64,000 nt of DNA from Paenibacillus contaminans (lineage in GTDB: Bacteria; Bacillota; Bacilli; Paenibacillales; NBRC-103111). The translations under genes were made by a program, and so were the position numbers. The notes under the pieces are model-generated. The model had not been told where the DNA came from. It worked only from the letters and a program-made list of their open reading frames with translations, and ran no database searches. Of this stretch, positions 13,479 to 23,204 are shown in pieces. The stretch's first letter is position 1, and each line of letters begins with the position of its first letter. The stretch lies in the NCBI RefSeq assembly GCF_003285015.1, contig NZ_QMFB01000001.1:868001-932000 (forward strand), given 5' to 3'.

Positions 13479-15734
13479 GTGAGCGAATCAAATCAGGAAT
13501 TTATCGTAATCTCGGGTGCGAGGGAAAACAATCTCAAAAACGTATCCTTGCGCATTCCCAAGCGTAAGATCACGATCTTCACCGGGGTATCCGGATCCGG
13601 CAAATCATCGATCGTTTTCGATACAATCGCCGCTGAATCCCAGCGTCTGCTGAATGAAAACTTCAGTATGTTCGTCCGCACCTTTCTGCCGCGTATTCCA
13701 CAGCCGGATACGGACGGGATCGAGAACCTGAGCATGGCTGTTACCGTGGATCAGAAGAGGCTGGGCGGGGGTTCTCATTCCACGATGGGCACGATTACCG
13801 ATATCTCTCCTATTCTCCGTCTTCTTTTCTCCCGAGTTGGTCAGCCCTATGTCGGACATGTGAACATGTTTTCGTTTAACGATCCGCAAGGCATGTGTCC
13901 CGAGTGCAATGGGATCGGTCGTAGGCTGGGCGTCGACATGAGCAAGGCGCTGGACAAGTCAAAGTCGTTGAATGAAGGAGCAATTATGCTGCCGGAATAT
14001 TCGGTGAGCAGCTGGGAATGGAACATGATCGTACAGTCGGGCTCCTTCGATCTCGACAAGAAGCTGAGCGAGTATTCGGATGAGGAACTTGAGCAGCTGC
14101 TGTACGCCAAGGCGAGGAAAGTGGAGATGGATTTCGCCGGTAAGGCTATGAATATTACAGTGGAAGGCATCATCGAGAAGTTTACAAATAAGTACATCAA
14201 GCAGGATGTAAAGGCGAAGTCCGAACGCACACAAAAAGCTGTCGCGCCTTTCATCACCGAGGGCTCTTGCTCCAGCTGCCGCGGTGCGAGACTCAGTCAG
14301 GCCGCACTCAGCTGCAGGATCAACGGACTTAACATTGCGGATATGTCCTCCATGGAGGTCGGGCAGCTCATCCGCGTCATTCGGGAGATTGACGATCCCG
14401 TTGCCGCTCCTGTCGTCAAGGCGCTTACAGAACGGTTGCAGCATCTGGTGGATATCGGACTTGACTACTTGACGCTTGACCGTGAGACGGATACATTGTC
14501 CGGCGGCGAATCGCAACGCGTCAAAATGGTGAAGCACCTGAGCGGCAGTCTGGTGGATGTCACGTACATCTTCGATGAGCCCAGCGTCGGCTTGCACCCC
14601 CGAGATGTACACCGTTTAAATGGATTGCTTCAGAAGCTGCGCGACAAAGGAAATACCGTAATTGTCGTCGAGCATGATCCCGATGTGATCAAAGTGGCGG
14701 ATCATATCGTCGACGTAGGGCCTTACGCCGGCAGCCGCGGGGGAAGCATCGTATACGAAGGAAGCTTCGACGGTCTGCTTGAGGCAAGTACGCTGACAGG
14801 AACCCATATGAAGCGGCCTCTCCAGCTGAAACAAGATTGCAGACAGCCATCCGGCAAGCTTTCCGTCAAGGATGCCTCCCTGCACAACCTGCGGAACGTT
14901 AGTGTTGATATTCCAACCGGAGTGCTGACAGTAGTTACAGGTGTCGCCGGCTCGGGTAAGAGTACGCTGATAAACGATGTATTCCTCAGCCAGCATTCGG
15001 ATGCGATCGTGATCGACCAATCGGCGGTAGGCGTGTCAACACGTTCGAATCCAGCGACCTATACGGGCATTATGGATGATGTGCGCAAGGCGTTTGCTTC
15101 TGCGAACAAGGTTAACCAAAGCTTGTTCAGCTTCAACTCCAAGGGGGCTTGCGAGAACTGTCAAGGACTAGGTGTCGTGTATACAGACCTTGCATACCTC
15201 GACAGCGTGAAGCTGCCGTGCGAAGTATGCGGAGGCAGACGCTTCAAGGAAGAGGTACTCTCCTACAAGCTGAACGGCAAGTCAATTGCAGAAGTGCTGG
15301 AGATGACTGTAGAGCAGGCATTGGATTTTTTTGAGTTAAAAGAGGTTGTCCGCAAGCTCCAAGCGATGAGCGATGTGGGGTTGAACTATATTACACTCGG
15401 TCAGCCGCTCAGTACGCTTTCGGGCGGGGAATGCCAGCGCATCAAGCTGGCAAGCGAGCTGCATAAGAAGGGCAGCATCTACGTGATGGACGAGCCGACG
15501 ACCGGCCTGCATATGTCGGATATCGGTCATCTTCTTGCGATCATGAACCGCCTCGTGGATGCCGGAAATACGGTGATCGTTATCGAGCATAACCTCGAAG
15601 TGATCAGTCATGCGGATTGGATCATCGATATGGGACCGGATGGAGGCAGCAAAGGCGGCCAGGTGGTGTTCGAGGGCACGCCTTCGCAGATCATCCATGC
15701 GGAGAAGTCGATCACGGGAAGTTACTTGAGGTAA
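13479..15734 (+). CDS. UvrA-like tandem ABC ATPase (excinuclease subunit paralogue, about 751 aa)
   Basis: Two ABC ATPase halves are evident. The Walker A motifs are GVSGSGKSS and GVAGSGKST, and the ABC signatures are LSGGESQRV and LSGGECQRI. Zinc-finger CxxC pairs occur in both halves (CPECNGIG, CSSCRGA, CENCQGLG, CEVCGGRR). At about 750 residues it is some 190 shorter than housekeeping UvrA (about 940). It goes from the first ATPase directly into the zinc region, so it probably lacks the UvrB-binding domain. Related short paralogues occur in Bacillota and in antibiotic producers as resistance or DNA-damage tolerance proteins. GTG 13479 has AAAGGA eight bases upstream; ATG 13434 and 13470 are alternatives. 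It has its own promoter and terminator. Confidence 0.85.
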   Translation: MSESNQEFIVISGARENNLKNVSLRIPKRKITIFTGVSGSGKSSIVFDTIAAESQRLLNENFSMFVRTFLPRIPQPDTDGIENLSMAVTVDQKRLGGGSHSTMGTITDISPILRLLFSRVGQPYVGHVNMFSFNDPQGMCPECNGIGRRLGVDMSKALDKSKSLNEGAIMLPEYSVSSWEWNMIVQSGSFDLDKKLSEYSDEELEQLLYAKARKVEMDFAGKAMNITVEGIIEKFTNKYIKQDVKAKSERTQKAVAPFITEGSCSSCRGARLSQAALSCRINGLNIADMSSMEVGQLIRVIREIDDPVAAPVVKALTERLQHLVDIGLDYLTLDRETDTLSGGESQRVKMVKHLSGSLVDVTYIFDEPSVGLHPRDVHRLNGLLQKLRDKGNTVIVVEHDPDVIKVADHIVDVGPYAGSRGGSIVYEGSFDGLLEASTLTGTHMKRPLQLKQDCRQPSGKLSVKDASLHNLRNVSVDIPTGVLTVVTGVAGSGKSTLINDVFLSQHSDAIVIDQSAVGVSTRSNPATYTGIMDDVRKAFASANKVNQSLFSFNSKGACENCQGLGVVYTDLAYLDSVKLPCEVCGGRRFKEEVLSYKLNGKSIAEVLEMTVEQALDFFELKEVVRKLQAMSDVGLNYITLGQPLSTLSGGECQRIKLASELHKKGSIYVMDEPTTGLHMSDIGHLLAIMNRLVDAGNTVIVIEHNLEVISHADWIIDMGPDGGSKGGQVVFEGTPSQIIHAEKSITGSYLR

Positions 15735-15820
15735 TGATCAAATCCGCTTTCGTATGGGGCCTTTCGCTTAAGTAACGGGAGTTAAAAAGCGCGATTCACC
15801 GTCATCAGGCGATAATAAAG

Positions 15821-15853
15821 TGCGTTCACATTCAATTGTGAACGCATTTTTAT
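15821..15853 (+). terminator. Intrinsic terminator of the UvrA-like gene
   Basis: TGCGTTCACA (15821-15830) pairs with TGTGAACGCA (15837-15846), followed by a T-rich tract. Confidence 0.85.
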
Positions 15854-16004
15854 TTTTATGGAGGAGAGAGAAAGGAGTAGAAGGAAGAGGGCAAGGAAAC
15901 GGTAGTGATTCCTTAATATCTTATAAGAAATTCTTGAAATAACAGAAATTTACCCGATAGGGGGGATGCTATTATACAAATATAAATAAAGACGAGGTGA
16001 TGAT

Positions 16005-16952
16005 ATGCAAGCGAAAATGGCAGCGGACGCCATTCCCCTCCCCCAAAAGCGGAGTTCATGGATACGAACGATACAAAAGTATAAAGTGATGTATGCGCTT
16101 TTAATCCCGGCATTAGTTTACTTTGCCGTATTCAAATACATTCCTATGGCGGGAATCATTATTGCTTTTAAAAACTACAACCTGGCTTTGGGGATATGGG
16201 ATAGTCCGTGGGTGGGATTGAAAAATTTTAAAGATTTTATTAACGGCGTTTACTTCTGGGACATCATGAGAAATACGATTATCATATCGCTGTATAAGCT
16301 ATTGTTCGGTTTCTCCGCTCCCATCGTACTTGCTTTGCTGCTCAATGAAGTGTATACCCAATGGTTTAAGAAAATCGTACAAACGATCACTTATTTGCCC
16401 CATTTTCTGTCATGGGTCATTGTATATGGACTGATGGTGGCATTATTAGCCCCGGGAGACGGCCTTTTTAATATGATTTTGAAGGAAAACGGTGTTCAAC
16501 CCATTTCCTTTCTTACGGAACCTGCTTGGGGAAGACTGCTGATCATCTTATCCGAAATATGGAAGGATATTGGATGGGGAGCGATATTGTATCTTGCCGC
16601 ATTAGCAGGTATCGACCCAAGCTTATATGAAGCGGCTCGGATTGATGGCGCTTCCAAGTGGAGACAGTTATGGCATATAACCTTACCCGGCATTCGAGGA
16701 GTCATTATTCTGATGCTGATCCTTAAACTAAGCCATATTCTGGACGCTGGCTTTGACCAAATATTCATGTTTGCCAACAGTTTTAACCAGGAGAAGATCG
16801 ATATTATCGACACATGGGTATACCGTGAAGGACTGGAGCGTCTTAAGATTGGCTTGGCTACTGCTGTGGGATTGTTTAAAGCTGTCATAGGATTTATTTT
16901 AGTTTTGGCTGCGAACAAGCTCGCCAAAAAATTCGACGGGCAAATTTGGTGA
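16005..16952 (+). CDS. Sugar ABC transporter permease, LplB type (315 aa), locus 1
   Basis: An integral membrane protein with about six helices. The cytoplasmic EAA loop EAARIDGASKWRQLWHITLPGI, which contacts the ATPase, lies around residues 205-226. N-terminal YALLIPALVYFAVFKYIPMAGIIIAFKNYN is characteristic of LplB/YtcP-type CUT1 importers of oligosaccharides. It starts the first carbohydrate locus and is followed 13 bases later by the second permease. No ATPase gene is present; such systems usually borrow a shared MsmX-type ATPase. The AGACGAGGTGATG region supplies the ribosome binding site. Confidence 0.9.
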   Translation: MQAKMAADAIPLPQKRSSWIRTIQKYKVMYALLIPALVYFAVFKYIPMAGIIIAFKNYNLALGIWDSPWVGLKNFKDFINGVYFWDIMRNTIIISLYKLLFGFSAPIVLALLLNEVYTQWFKKIVQTITYLPHFLSWVIVYGLMVALLAPGDGLFNMILKENGVQPISFLTEPAWGRLLIILSEIWKDIGWGAILYLAALAGIDPSLYEAARIDGASKWRQLWHITLPGIRGVIILMLILKLSHILDAGFDQIFMFANSFNQEKIDIIDTWVYREGLERLKIGLATAVGLFKAVIGFILVLAANKLAKKFDGQIW

Positions 16953-16965
16953 GGTGGTATCGGGG

Positions 16966-17835
16966 ATGATTAATCTGACTATCGGGGAAAAAGTATGGCA
17001 AGCAGTCGTATATTCCATTCTTATTTTGCTATCACTACTTTGCTTACTTCCCTTTTTATATGTGGTTGCTGTTTCAGTAACGCCAGAGTCGGAAGTGCTA
17101 AGAAGAGGAATTGTTATTATACCGGAATCCTTTACTTTTGCAGCCTATAAAGAAGTATTCATTTCTCATGGTATAGGGCAGGCGTATAAAATTACATTGT
17201 TTCGAACGATTATAGGCACTGCGTTAAATGTGTTTTTTACGGTAATTGCGGCGTACCCGTTATCCAAAAAATATTTGCCGGGACGCAGTTCATTTTTACT
17301 ATTCATTGTGTTTACCATGATGTTTGGCGGAGGGTTAATTCCGACTTATTTGTTAATCCGCTCTCTGGGAATGCTAAACAGTCCGTGGGTATTGATTATT
17401 CCGCATCTCATTAGTGCATTTAATCTTGTGATCATTAAAGGCTTTTTCGAGCAATTGCCTGCTGAAATCGAGGAATCTGCGAGAGTAGACGGCGCAAGTG
17501 AACTTCAGTCGTTATGGAAGATTATTTTACCCCTGTCCATGCCCGTCCTTGCTACGATTTCCTTATTTTACGCTGTGGGACATTGGAACAGTTATTTCGA
17601 TGCTATTGTTTATATCAATGATTCGAACTTAATGCCGCTTCAAGTTATCTTGCGCAACATTCTGCTTAACGTCGCAACACAAAGCGCTGATTCGATTGCC
17701 AATACCGGAACCGTTAGCCAGTTCGCTGTGCAGATGGCTGCTGTCGTTGTGACTACGATCCCGATTTTGATCGTTTATCCATTTATGCAAAAACATTTTA
17801 CTAAAGGTGTGCTCATGGGATCGATAAAAGGGTAA
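16966..17835 (+). CDS. Sugar ABC transporter permease, LplC/YtcP type (289 aa), locus 1
   Basis: The second membrane half of the importer, with about six helices and the EAA loop EESARVDGASELQSLWKIILPLS. It ends in the family hallmark HFTKGVLMGSIKG. ATG 16966 has GAGGTGG eight bases upstream and overlaps nothing; the in-frame GTG 16954 is less likely. It pairs with the LplB-type permease just upstream and the lipoprotein just downstream to form a CUT1-class importer for a complex sugar, probably a plant-polysaccharide oligomer, though the substrate is inference. Confidence 0.9.
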   Translation: MINLTIGEKVWQAVVYSILILLSLLCLLPFLYVVAVSVTPESEVLRRGIVIIPESFTFAAYKEVFISHGIGQAYKITLFRTIIGTALNVFFTVIAAYPLSKKYLPGRSSFLLFIVFTMMFGGGLIPTYLLIRSLGMLNSPWVLIIPHLISAFNLVIIKGFFEQLPAEIEESARVDGASELQSLWKIILPLSMPVLATISLFYAVGHWNSYFDAIVYINDSNLMPLQVILRNILLNVATQSADSIANTGTVSQFAVQMAAVVVTTIPILIVYPFMQKHFTKGVLMGSIKG

Positions 17836-17902
17836 AAGGCAATTTCTATCTAGGTTGTTACGGGGAAACCGTGATAATATACAAGCAAAAGGAGAGGTCA
17901 AT

Positions 17903-19495
17903 ATGCAACGTACTAAGATTTCATTGACTATGCTGGCTGTTATGGCAGGGCTGGGAACGCTATTGTCAGGATGCGGGGAACAAGAAGCAGGTAAGCCGGC
18001 AGCTTCGAGCAGCCCAAGCCCGCAAACCGACGCTAACAAGTTTGCTACCAAAATGAAAATCTCAATGTTTAACCAAGGTACTTTCAACGCCGCCGCTCCG
18101 ATCCCTCCACGTGATGAAGACGTTCAACGCCAAATGCTGGAAAAAGCGGTGAACATCGACTTGGATATGATGATTCCTCAAGCCGGGCAAGCAACAACCA
18201 AATTAAATACGCTTATTGCAGGCGGGGATATTCCAGATTTGCTTTTCTTGAAGAGTCGGGCCGATCTCGCGCAATATTATGACCAAGGCATTCTTGCGGA
18301 TTTGACTCCGTACCTGGATCAATTCCCTGAATTGCAGAAGCGATTCGGCAAAGACTCCTGGGAAGCGATGTCCTATCAAGGAAAAACCATTGGAGTTCCA
18401 GGCTATGATAATGTAAATGGTATCAGTCGAAGCTTCTTCATCCGCAACGATTGGCTGAAAAAGCTGAATATGAAAGTGCCGACAACCCCTGATGAGCTGT
18501 TTGAAGTGATGAAAGCCTTTACGGAGAAAGACCCGGACGGAAACGGCAAAAACGATACGTACGGATTCATTGGCGGCATGAATAAAGAAGGCAATCTGCA
18601 AACCTACGGCTTCGACAGCTTGATGTGGATGTTTGGCGTCAATCCTCCCTCAGCCATTGATGTGATAGACAATAAACCGGTATTCCTATTTATCGATCCC
18701 AAAATGAAAGAGGCGCTCGCTTACATCAATAAAATGATGGAAGCCAAAGTTGTAGACCCGGACTGGGTGACGATGACTACGCCCGATTTGTTGGACCAAA
18801 AGTTATTTAAGGGTAAAGTTGGCTTCATGATAAGAGATGCCCGCAGGCTGGAGCCGGATTATCAGCAGAAAATGAAAGAAATCAGCGGAGAGGTGCCGGA
18901 ATGGATCGTTATCCCTCCAATGAAAGGGCCTTACGGCGATCAAATCGTGGAGAGAAAATCGTTCCAAGGCAATTCATGGGCCATATCCAAGAAAGCGGAC
19001 AAGGACAAAATCATTCGAATCTTGTCTATGCTGGAATATCTCTTTACGGACAAAGAAGCGTATCCGAATTTTGCATACGGAATTAAAGGGATTCATTGGG
19101 ATCTGGTGGACGGAAAGGTCAAAAATAAAACATCCGAATTATCAAAGGAAATGAAAGAAAAGTACCTATGGGTCGATCATTATAGAATGCCGCGCCGTGG
19201 CGATGATGCCGAGTACTTCAGCTTCCAGAATCCTAAGACGGCAGAAGCTTTCACGAACAATCAGAAATATGTGGGGCTTACATTGCCCGGAAATATATTG
19301 ACTGCAGACCCTAGCGATACCTTGGCAGCTGACCGCACACGTTTCATTAATGAAAGCTTAGTCAAATTTATGTCGGGCAAAGACCCTCTTTCCAACTGGG
19401 ATAATTTCCTCAAAACGTTGGATACCAAGTTTGACATGCAGAAATATAAGGATACAGCAGTCAAGCAATTTAAAGAAGCGGGTTTAATCAAGTAA
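17903..19495 (+). CDS. Extracellular sugar-binding lipoprotein, LplA type (530 aa), locus 1
   Basis: The N-terminus MQRTKISLTMLAVMAGLGTL ends in the lipobox LLSGC, so the protein is lipid-anchored outside the membrane. A Ser/Pro-rich linker follows. The mature part has the family 1 solute-binding fold with the calcium-like loop DPDGNGKNDTYGF (about residues 210-222) typical of LplA-type proteins of more than 500 residues. GGAGAGG lies about six bases upstream of ATG 17903, which is preferred over the upstream in-frame ATG 17855. It delivers sugar to the two permeases encoded before it. A small hairpin follows at 19504-19535. Confidence 0.9.
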   Translation: MQRTKISLTMLAVMAGLGTLLSGCGEQEAGKPAASSSPSPQTDANKFATKMKISMFNQGTFNAAAPIPPRDEDVQRQMLEKAVNIDLDMMIPQAGQATTKLNTLIAGGDIPDLLFLKSRADLAQYYDQGILADLTPYLDQFPELQKRFGKDSWEAMSYQGKTIGVPGYDNVNGISRSFFIRNDWLKKLNMKVPTTPDELFEVMKAFTEKDPDGNGKNDTYGFIGGMNKEGNLQTYGFDSLMWMFGVNPPSAIDVIDNKPVFLFIDPKMKEALAYINKMMEAKVVDPDWVTMTTPDLLDQKLFKGKVGFMIRDARRLEPDYQQKMKEISGEVPEWIVIPPMKGPYGDQIVERKSFQGNSWAISKKADKDKIIRILSMLEYLFTDKEAYPNFAYGIKGIHWDLVDGKVKNKTSELSKEMKEKYLWVDHYRMPRRGDDAEYFSFQNPKTAEAFTNNQKYVGLTLPGNILTADPSDTLAADRTRFINESLVKFMSGKDPLSNWDNFLKTLDTKFDMQKYKDTAVKQFKEAGLIK

Positions 19496-19503
19496 TATAA
19501 GCG

Positions 19504-19537
19504 AAGAGAGTGGCGATTAGCAGCCCCTCTCTTTTAT
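19504..19537 (+). terminator. Probable terminator between the importer and kinase genes
   Basis: AAGAGAGTGG and CCCCTCTCTT form an imperfect stem followed by TTT. It is probably partial, because the kinase gene follows in the same direction. Confidence 0.55.
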
Positions 19538-19578
19538 GCTATTCTTAGTTTAATACAGATTTAAAAGGAAGATGATCG

Positions 19579-21318
19579 ATGCGAAGAAGAATCAGTATGC
19601 CTTTAAAATTATTTTTCATCGTGTTTGCGTTTGTATTAAGCTGCATAATCTTGATAAGCCAGTTGTCCTATCGCTATGTTCAAAAGGAAATAAGAACCAA
19701 TGGCATTTATTACACAAACCAAATACTTGATAAGGTCGACCAGTATTTGACGGTTAACTTTTCCTCCTTCCAGACGATCTTGTTCTCGGTCGAAACATCG
19801 GTGAAAGCCAATATTGACAACACGGAAGTGATTAAAAAGCAATTAAGAGAGCTATATGAACTCAACAGTAATTACGTCAGCAACATTTACCTGATCAAAA
19901 GCGATTTATCCATTCTGGGCGGAAGTACGACTACGCGAATTTTCGATGAACCTTTATCTGACAGAAAACCATTGTTTGATGCGGCCGACAAGAACAGACG
20001 AACTACATTCGTCAGTGATCCTTATAAATCCAAGTATTCCGGCTGGACAGTTACGATGGTTCGATATCTGAACGGCGCTCCGTTTCCTATGGCCATTGCG
20101 GTAGATTTGGATCTAAATGCAATAGAAGAAACCTTGTTCAAGATTAATAAAAAAGAACAAATGAATCTGGCTCTGATCACCGCATCGGGTAAAATCATTG
20201 CCGGCTTTTCGGAAAATAGAGGACAGCTGAATATTCAAGATCATACTTTTTCAATCGGGGAAACGTCGGCGGAACAAATTCTTAATACTGCGGGAACAAG
20301 CCTTCAATTGCACACCAAGGATGGCATGCCGGTCTCCATTCTGAAGAAACCGACGGAGAAATTCAGTTGGTTCCTCATCTCGATTAACGACGAATCACGC
20401 TTGGAAGCTGCATTGTCGAGATTGGAAACCTATTATATCGGGCTTCTAGCCGCAGGTTTTCTCTTAAGTTTGTTCATTTCCTTTTTTATTGCCAAATATA
20501 TAAGGAATCCGCTCTATGCGCTCAAAACAAAAATGAAGCGGGTGGAGCAAGGCGACCTGACAACTCCAATAACGATTAACCGAAACGATGAATTCGGAGA
20601 TCTTTCCCTAGCCTTCGACCGTATGCTGCAGCAAATTGTGGAACTGATTCGGCGAGCGGAGCTTCATCATGAACTTGAGCGGAAGCTGGAAATCCAAGTG
20701 CTGCAGTCTCAAATAAACCCTCATTTTCTGTATAACACGCTTGGTTCTATCAGCAATGTCATACGCCTCGGACAAATCGAGAAAGTAGATGTAGTAATCG
20801 GGTCTCTCATTTCATTGTTGGAATACGGGATCGCCGACGCTTCGGAGAAGGTTTCACTGCGTCAGGAATTGCAAAATGTAGCGGACTATATCGCGATTCA
20901 GAACATCCGTTATAACAGCAACTTCCATTTGATTGAGAATATCGAAGAGGGGTTAATGGATTTTCCGGTTTTTCGAATGCTGCTGCAGCCCATTGTGGAG
21001 AATAGTATCTTCCATGGCTATAACGGAGGGGAGATCGAAGGTTCGATTACTATTCATGCGTACAGGGAGGACGGCATCATCATAATAGAAGTAGTTGATC
21101 AAGGCGAGGGAATCCCAGCTGATAGAATAAAGCATATTTTAATCTCAGAACCGAGTGATGTGGAAGTAAAAAGGAAAAGAATCGGTTTAAATAATATTCA
21201 TGGTCGAATAAGACTTCACTACGGGGAACAGTTCGGGCTCCAAATCATAAGCATACCGAAGGAAATAACCCGTGTCCGCGCCGTATTCCCGGCAGGTTTG
21301 TTTAAAGGAGATGCATGA
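19579..21318 (+). CDS. YesM-type sensor histidine kinase (579 aa), locus 1
   Basis: One N-terminal membrane helix (about residues 8-30), an extracellular sensor domain, a second helix (about 285-305), a HAMP linker and a His_kinase domain can be seen. LQSQINPHFLYNTL holds the phospho-accepting His382, PIVENSIFHGY is the N box and DQGEGIP a G box. The QxNPHFLYN form defines the YesM/LytS class. Its stop overlaps the ATG of the response regulator (ATGA). Such pairs sense extracellular sugars, often through the neighbouring binding protein, and activate the importer operon. Confidence 0.92.
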   Translation: MRRRISMPLKLFFIVFAFVLSCIILISQLSYRYVQKEIRTNGIYYTNQILDKVDQYLTVNFSSFQTILFSVETSVKANIDNTEVIKKQLRELYELNSNYVSNIYLIKSDLSILGGSTTTRIFDEPLSDRKPLFDAADKNRRTTFVSDPYKSKYSGWTVTMVRYLNGAPFPMAIAVDLDLNAIEETLFKINKKEQMNLALITASGKIIAGFSENRGQLNIQDHTFSIGETSAEQILNTAGTSLQLHTKDGMPVSILKKPTEKFSWFLISINDESRLEAALSRLETYYIGLLAAGFLLSLFISFFIAKYIRNPLYALKTKMKRVEQGDLTTPITINRNDEFGDLSLAFDRMLQQIVELIRRAELHHELERKLEIQVLQSQINPHFLYNTLGSISNVIRLGQIEKVDVVIGSLISLLEYGIADASEKVSLRQELQNVADYIAIQNIRYNSNFHLIENIEEGLMDFPVFRMLLQPIVENSIFHGYNGGEIEGSITIHAYREDGIIIIEVVDQGEGIPADRIKHILISEPSDVEVKRKRIGLNNIHGRIRLHYGEQFGLQIISIPKEITRVRAVFPAGLFKGDA

Positions 21319-22940
21319 TGGTGAGAGACTACACCTGCTTCATTGTTGACGATGAAGATCTAATCATTCAAAGATTGGAATTGTTTTTTAGCGAGCTCTC
21401 CCATCGGGAAAGCCGATTTCAATTAGTGGGAAAAGCGAATAATGGTTTGAAGGGCATAGAGGAGATCTTGAAGCTTAAGCCGGATATCGTGATATCCGAT
21501 ATCGTTATGCCGCGAATTGATGGGATCTCCATGATTGAGCAGTTAAAGCCGGAGCTTCCCCATACCCAATACATTCTTTTGACCGCCTATTCGTCTTTTG
21601 AGTACGCACAGAGAGCTATTCATGCCAACGTATTGGAGTACATTGTTAAGGTTCCGCTCAGGGAAGCGGATTTGGATCGAGCTTTGGATAAGGCAGCCGG
21701 AATATTGGATGGGGTTAAGAAAAAAGAAGAGGAATTTCAATCTTTAAACGTATCCGTTCTTGAAAATAAATATAGAGTCCGCAAGCAATTTTTTAACGAG
21801 CTGATCAGAGGGGAAATCCCTTCTCATCGGGCATCGGATTTCGCCAATCGCATGCAGTTCCATTTCTTTCAAGCCAACTATTGCTGCTTCATCGTTGAAA
21901 TGAATCTGTATGAAAGTTTCCGAAATGAATATTCAGCGGTTGACCAAAGCATCTTGAAATATGCGATTACGAATGTAATCGAAGAAACCGTGATGAATTG
22001 TGGCGGGGGGGTAGCTGCGGAACTAACCGATAATCGGTTTATTGGCTTTCTTTCCTGGGAGCATAATCGCAGTGAGATGGATACGGAATATGTTTGCCAA
22101 ACATTGGGGAGTCAGATCGTCGCCCATTTGCATCAATATTTGAATCAAAGGGTATCCGTTGCCTTTGGAGGTCCGCACCGAGGCTGGGAATCCATCAAAC
22201 AAGCTTACACGGAAGCAAAAAATGTTAGTGAGGATTTCTATTATCATACAGAAAAAGTAGTGAAAACACCCGCGCACCGGTTCCATTACCATAATGACAA
22301 AAAGGACGACTTTCAGCAGAAACTGGGTGATTTTCTTGCATGGGTGCAAAGAAAGGTTTCCAAGGAAGAGCTGGAGAAACAATTTGCTGATTTAAACCAA
22401 TTTGTTACGGATCATAAAATCCATAAGTCCATCATGGCACCTATGCTTCGAGACTTGTACAGAGACATTATTGCGAAATTTAGATCGGGGAACACGTTGA
22501 CCGCGGATGTAGCGGAGTTTCCCATAGAATTTATGACATTTCGGGAGCAGCTTGCCTATATTGGCGACTTCACTTTCGAATATGTACATGCCGGCCAGCT
22601 TTTACATCGTGCAGAAATCATGAGTGCCATACGGTTTATAGAGAAAAACCTGAAACAGCGTTTAACGTTGGAGGCGATTGCCGAGGATGTGAATTTAGCT
22701 CCATCGTATTTTAGCAGCTTATTCAAAAAAACAATGAACGAAGGCGTGATCAGTTACATCAATCGCAAAAAAATTCAATTGGCTCTCGAACTCTTACATG
22801 TTCAGGATTATTCTTTATTGGAATTGTGCGAGGAAGTGGGGATTGTAAATGAAGGGTATTTCTGCAAATTGTTCAAGGAATATACGGGTGATACGCCTAA
22901 GCAATATCGGATAAAAATGACGCGGTATGAATCCAAATAA
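21315..22940 (+). CDS. YesN-type response regulator with AraC DNA-binding domain (541 aa), locus 1
   Basis: The receiver domain has the acidic pair Asp12-Asp13 and phospho-acceptor Asp62 in VISDIVMPRIDG, with LLTAYSSFEYAQRA and a lysine-bearing VLEYIVKVP. A long linker domain follows (about residues 130-430). A C-terminal AraC-type double helix-turn-helix (IEKNLKQRLTLEAIAEDV... to GDTPKQYR) binds DNA. GGAG precedes ATG 21315 by five bases. It overlaps the kinase gene and is surely its partner. The likely target is the permease/lipoprotein operon at 16005-19495. Confidence 0.92.
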   Translation: MMVRDYTCFIVDDEDLIIQRLELFFSELSHRESRFQLVGKANNGLKGIEEILKLKPDIVISDIVMPRIDGISMIEQLKPELPHTQYILLTAYSSFEYAQRAIHANVLEYIVKVPLREADLDRALDKAAGILDGVKKKEEEFQSLNVSVLENKYRVRKQFFNELIRGEIPSHRASDFANRMQFHFFQANYCCFIVEMNLYESFRNEYSAVDQSILKYAITNVIEETVMNCGGGVAAELTDNRFIGFLSWEHNRSEMDTEYVCQTLGSQIVAHLHQYLNQRVSVAFGGPHRGWESIKQAYTEAKNVSEDFYYHTEKVVKTPAHRFHYHNDKKDDFQQKLGDFLAWVQRKVSKEELEKQFADLNQFVTDHKIHKSIMAPMLRDLYRDIIAKFRSGNTLTADVAEFPIEFMTFREQLAYIGDFTFEYVHAGQLLHRAEIMSAIRFIEKNLKQRLTLEAIAEDVNLAPSYFSSLFKKTMNEGVISYINRKKIQLALELLHVQDYSLLELCEEVGIVNEGYFCKLFKEYTGDTPKQYRIKMTRYESK

Positions 22941-22943
22941 ATG

Positions 22944-23108
22944 TAGGGCGTGTCTGAAAACCCACACAGGGGCATCTATCACCGCCTTTTCGCCCCCTGC
23001 TTCGTTCCGTTTGCTTGACGTACCCCCGGTACGCCTTCACAAACGCGCCTTGCATGGAACGAAAATTCGGCGATATCTGCTCCCTTCGGAGTTCTCAGAC
23101 ACGCCCTA
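22944..23108. mobile_element. MITE-like palindromic element (165 bp)
   Basis: Terminal inverted repeats of 18 bp, TAGGGCGTGTCTGAAAAC (22944-22961) and GTTCTCAGACACGCCCTA (23091-23108), differ at one position. The interior also pairs along most of its length (TTCGTTCC with GGAACGAA, GTACC with GGTAC, CACCGCC region with the GGCGATATCTG region). The whole element would therefore fold into one long hairpin. There is no coding capacity. The ends match 15 of 18 bases of the presumed end of an IS5-type transposase remnant at 43013-43030, a likely source of the transposition activity. Confidence 0.75.
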
Positions 23109-23204
23109 GCAAAAAAATATATGAATTATTCGCGAAATCATGTAAAAAAACGGAGGTCAAAAGGATTACCATGATAGATGTATCTTATCGTGGAGGTTAT
23201 CCAA

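Noticed and set aside
19984..19996. Another GACAAGAAC-like string
   Set aside because: It lies inside the histidine kinase coding sequence with no hairpin or terminator beside it; treated as chance.
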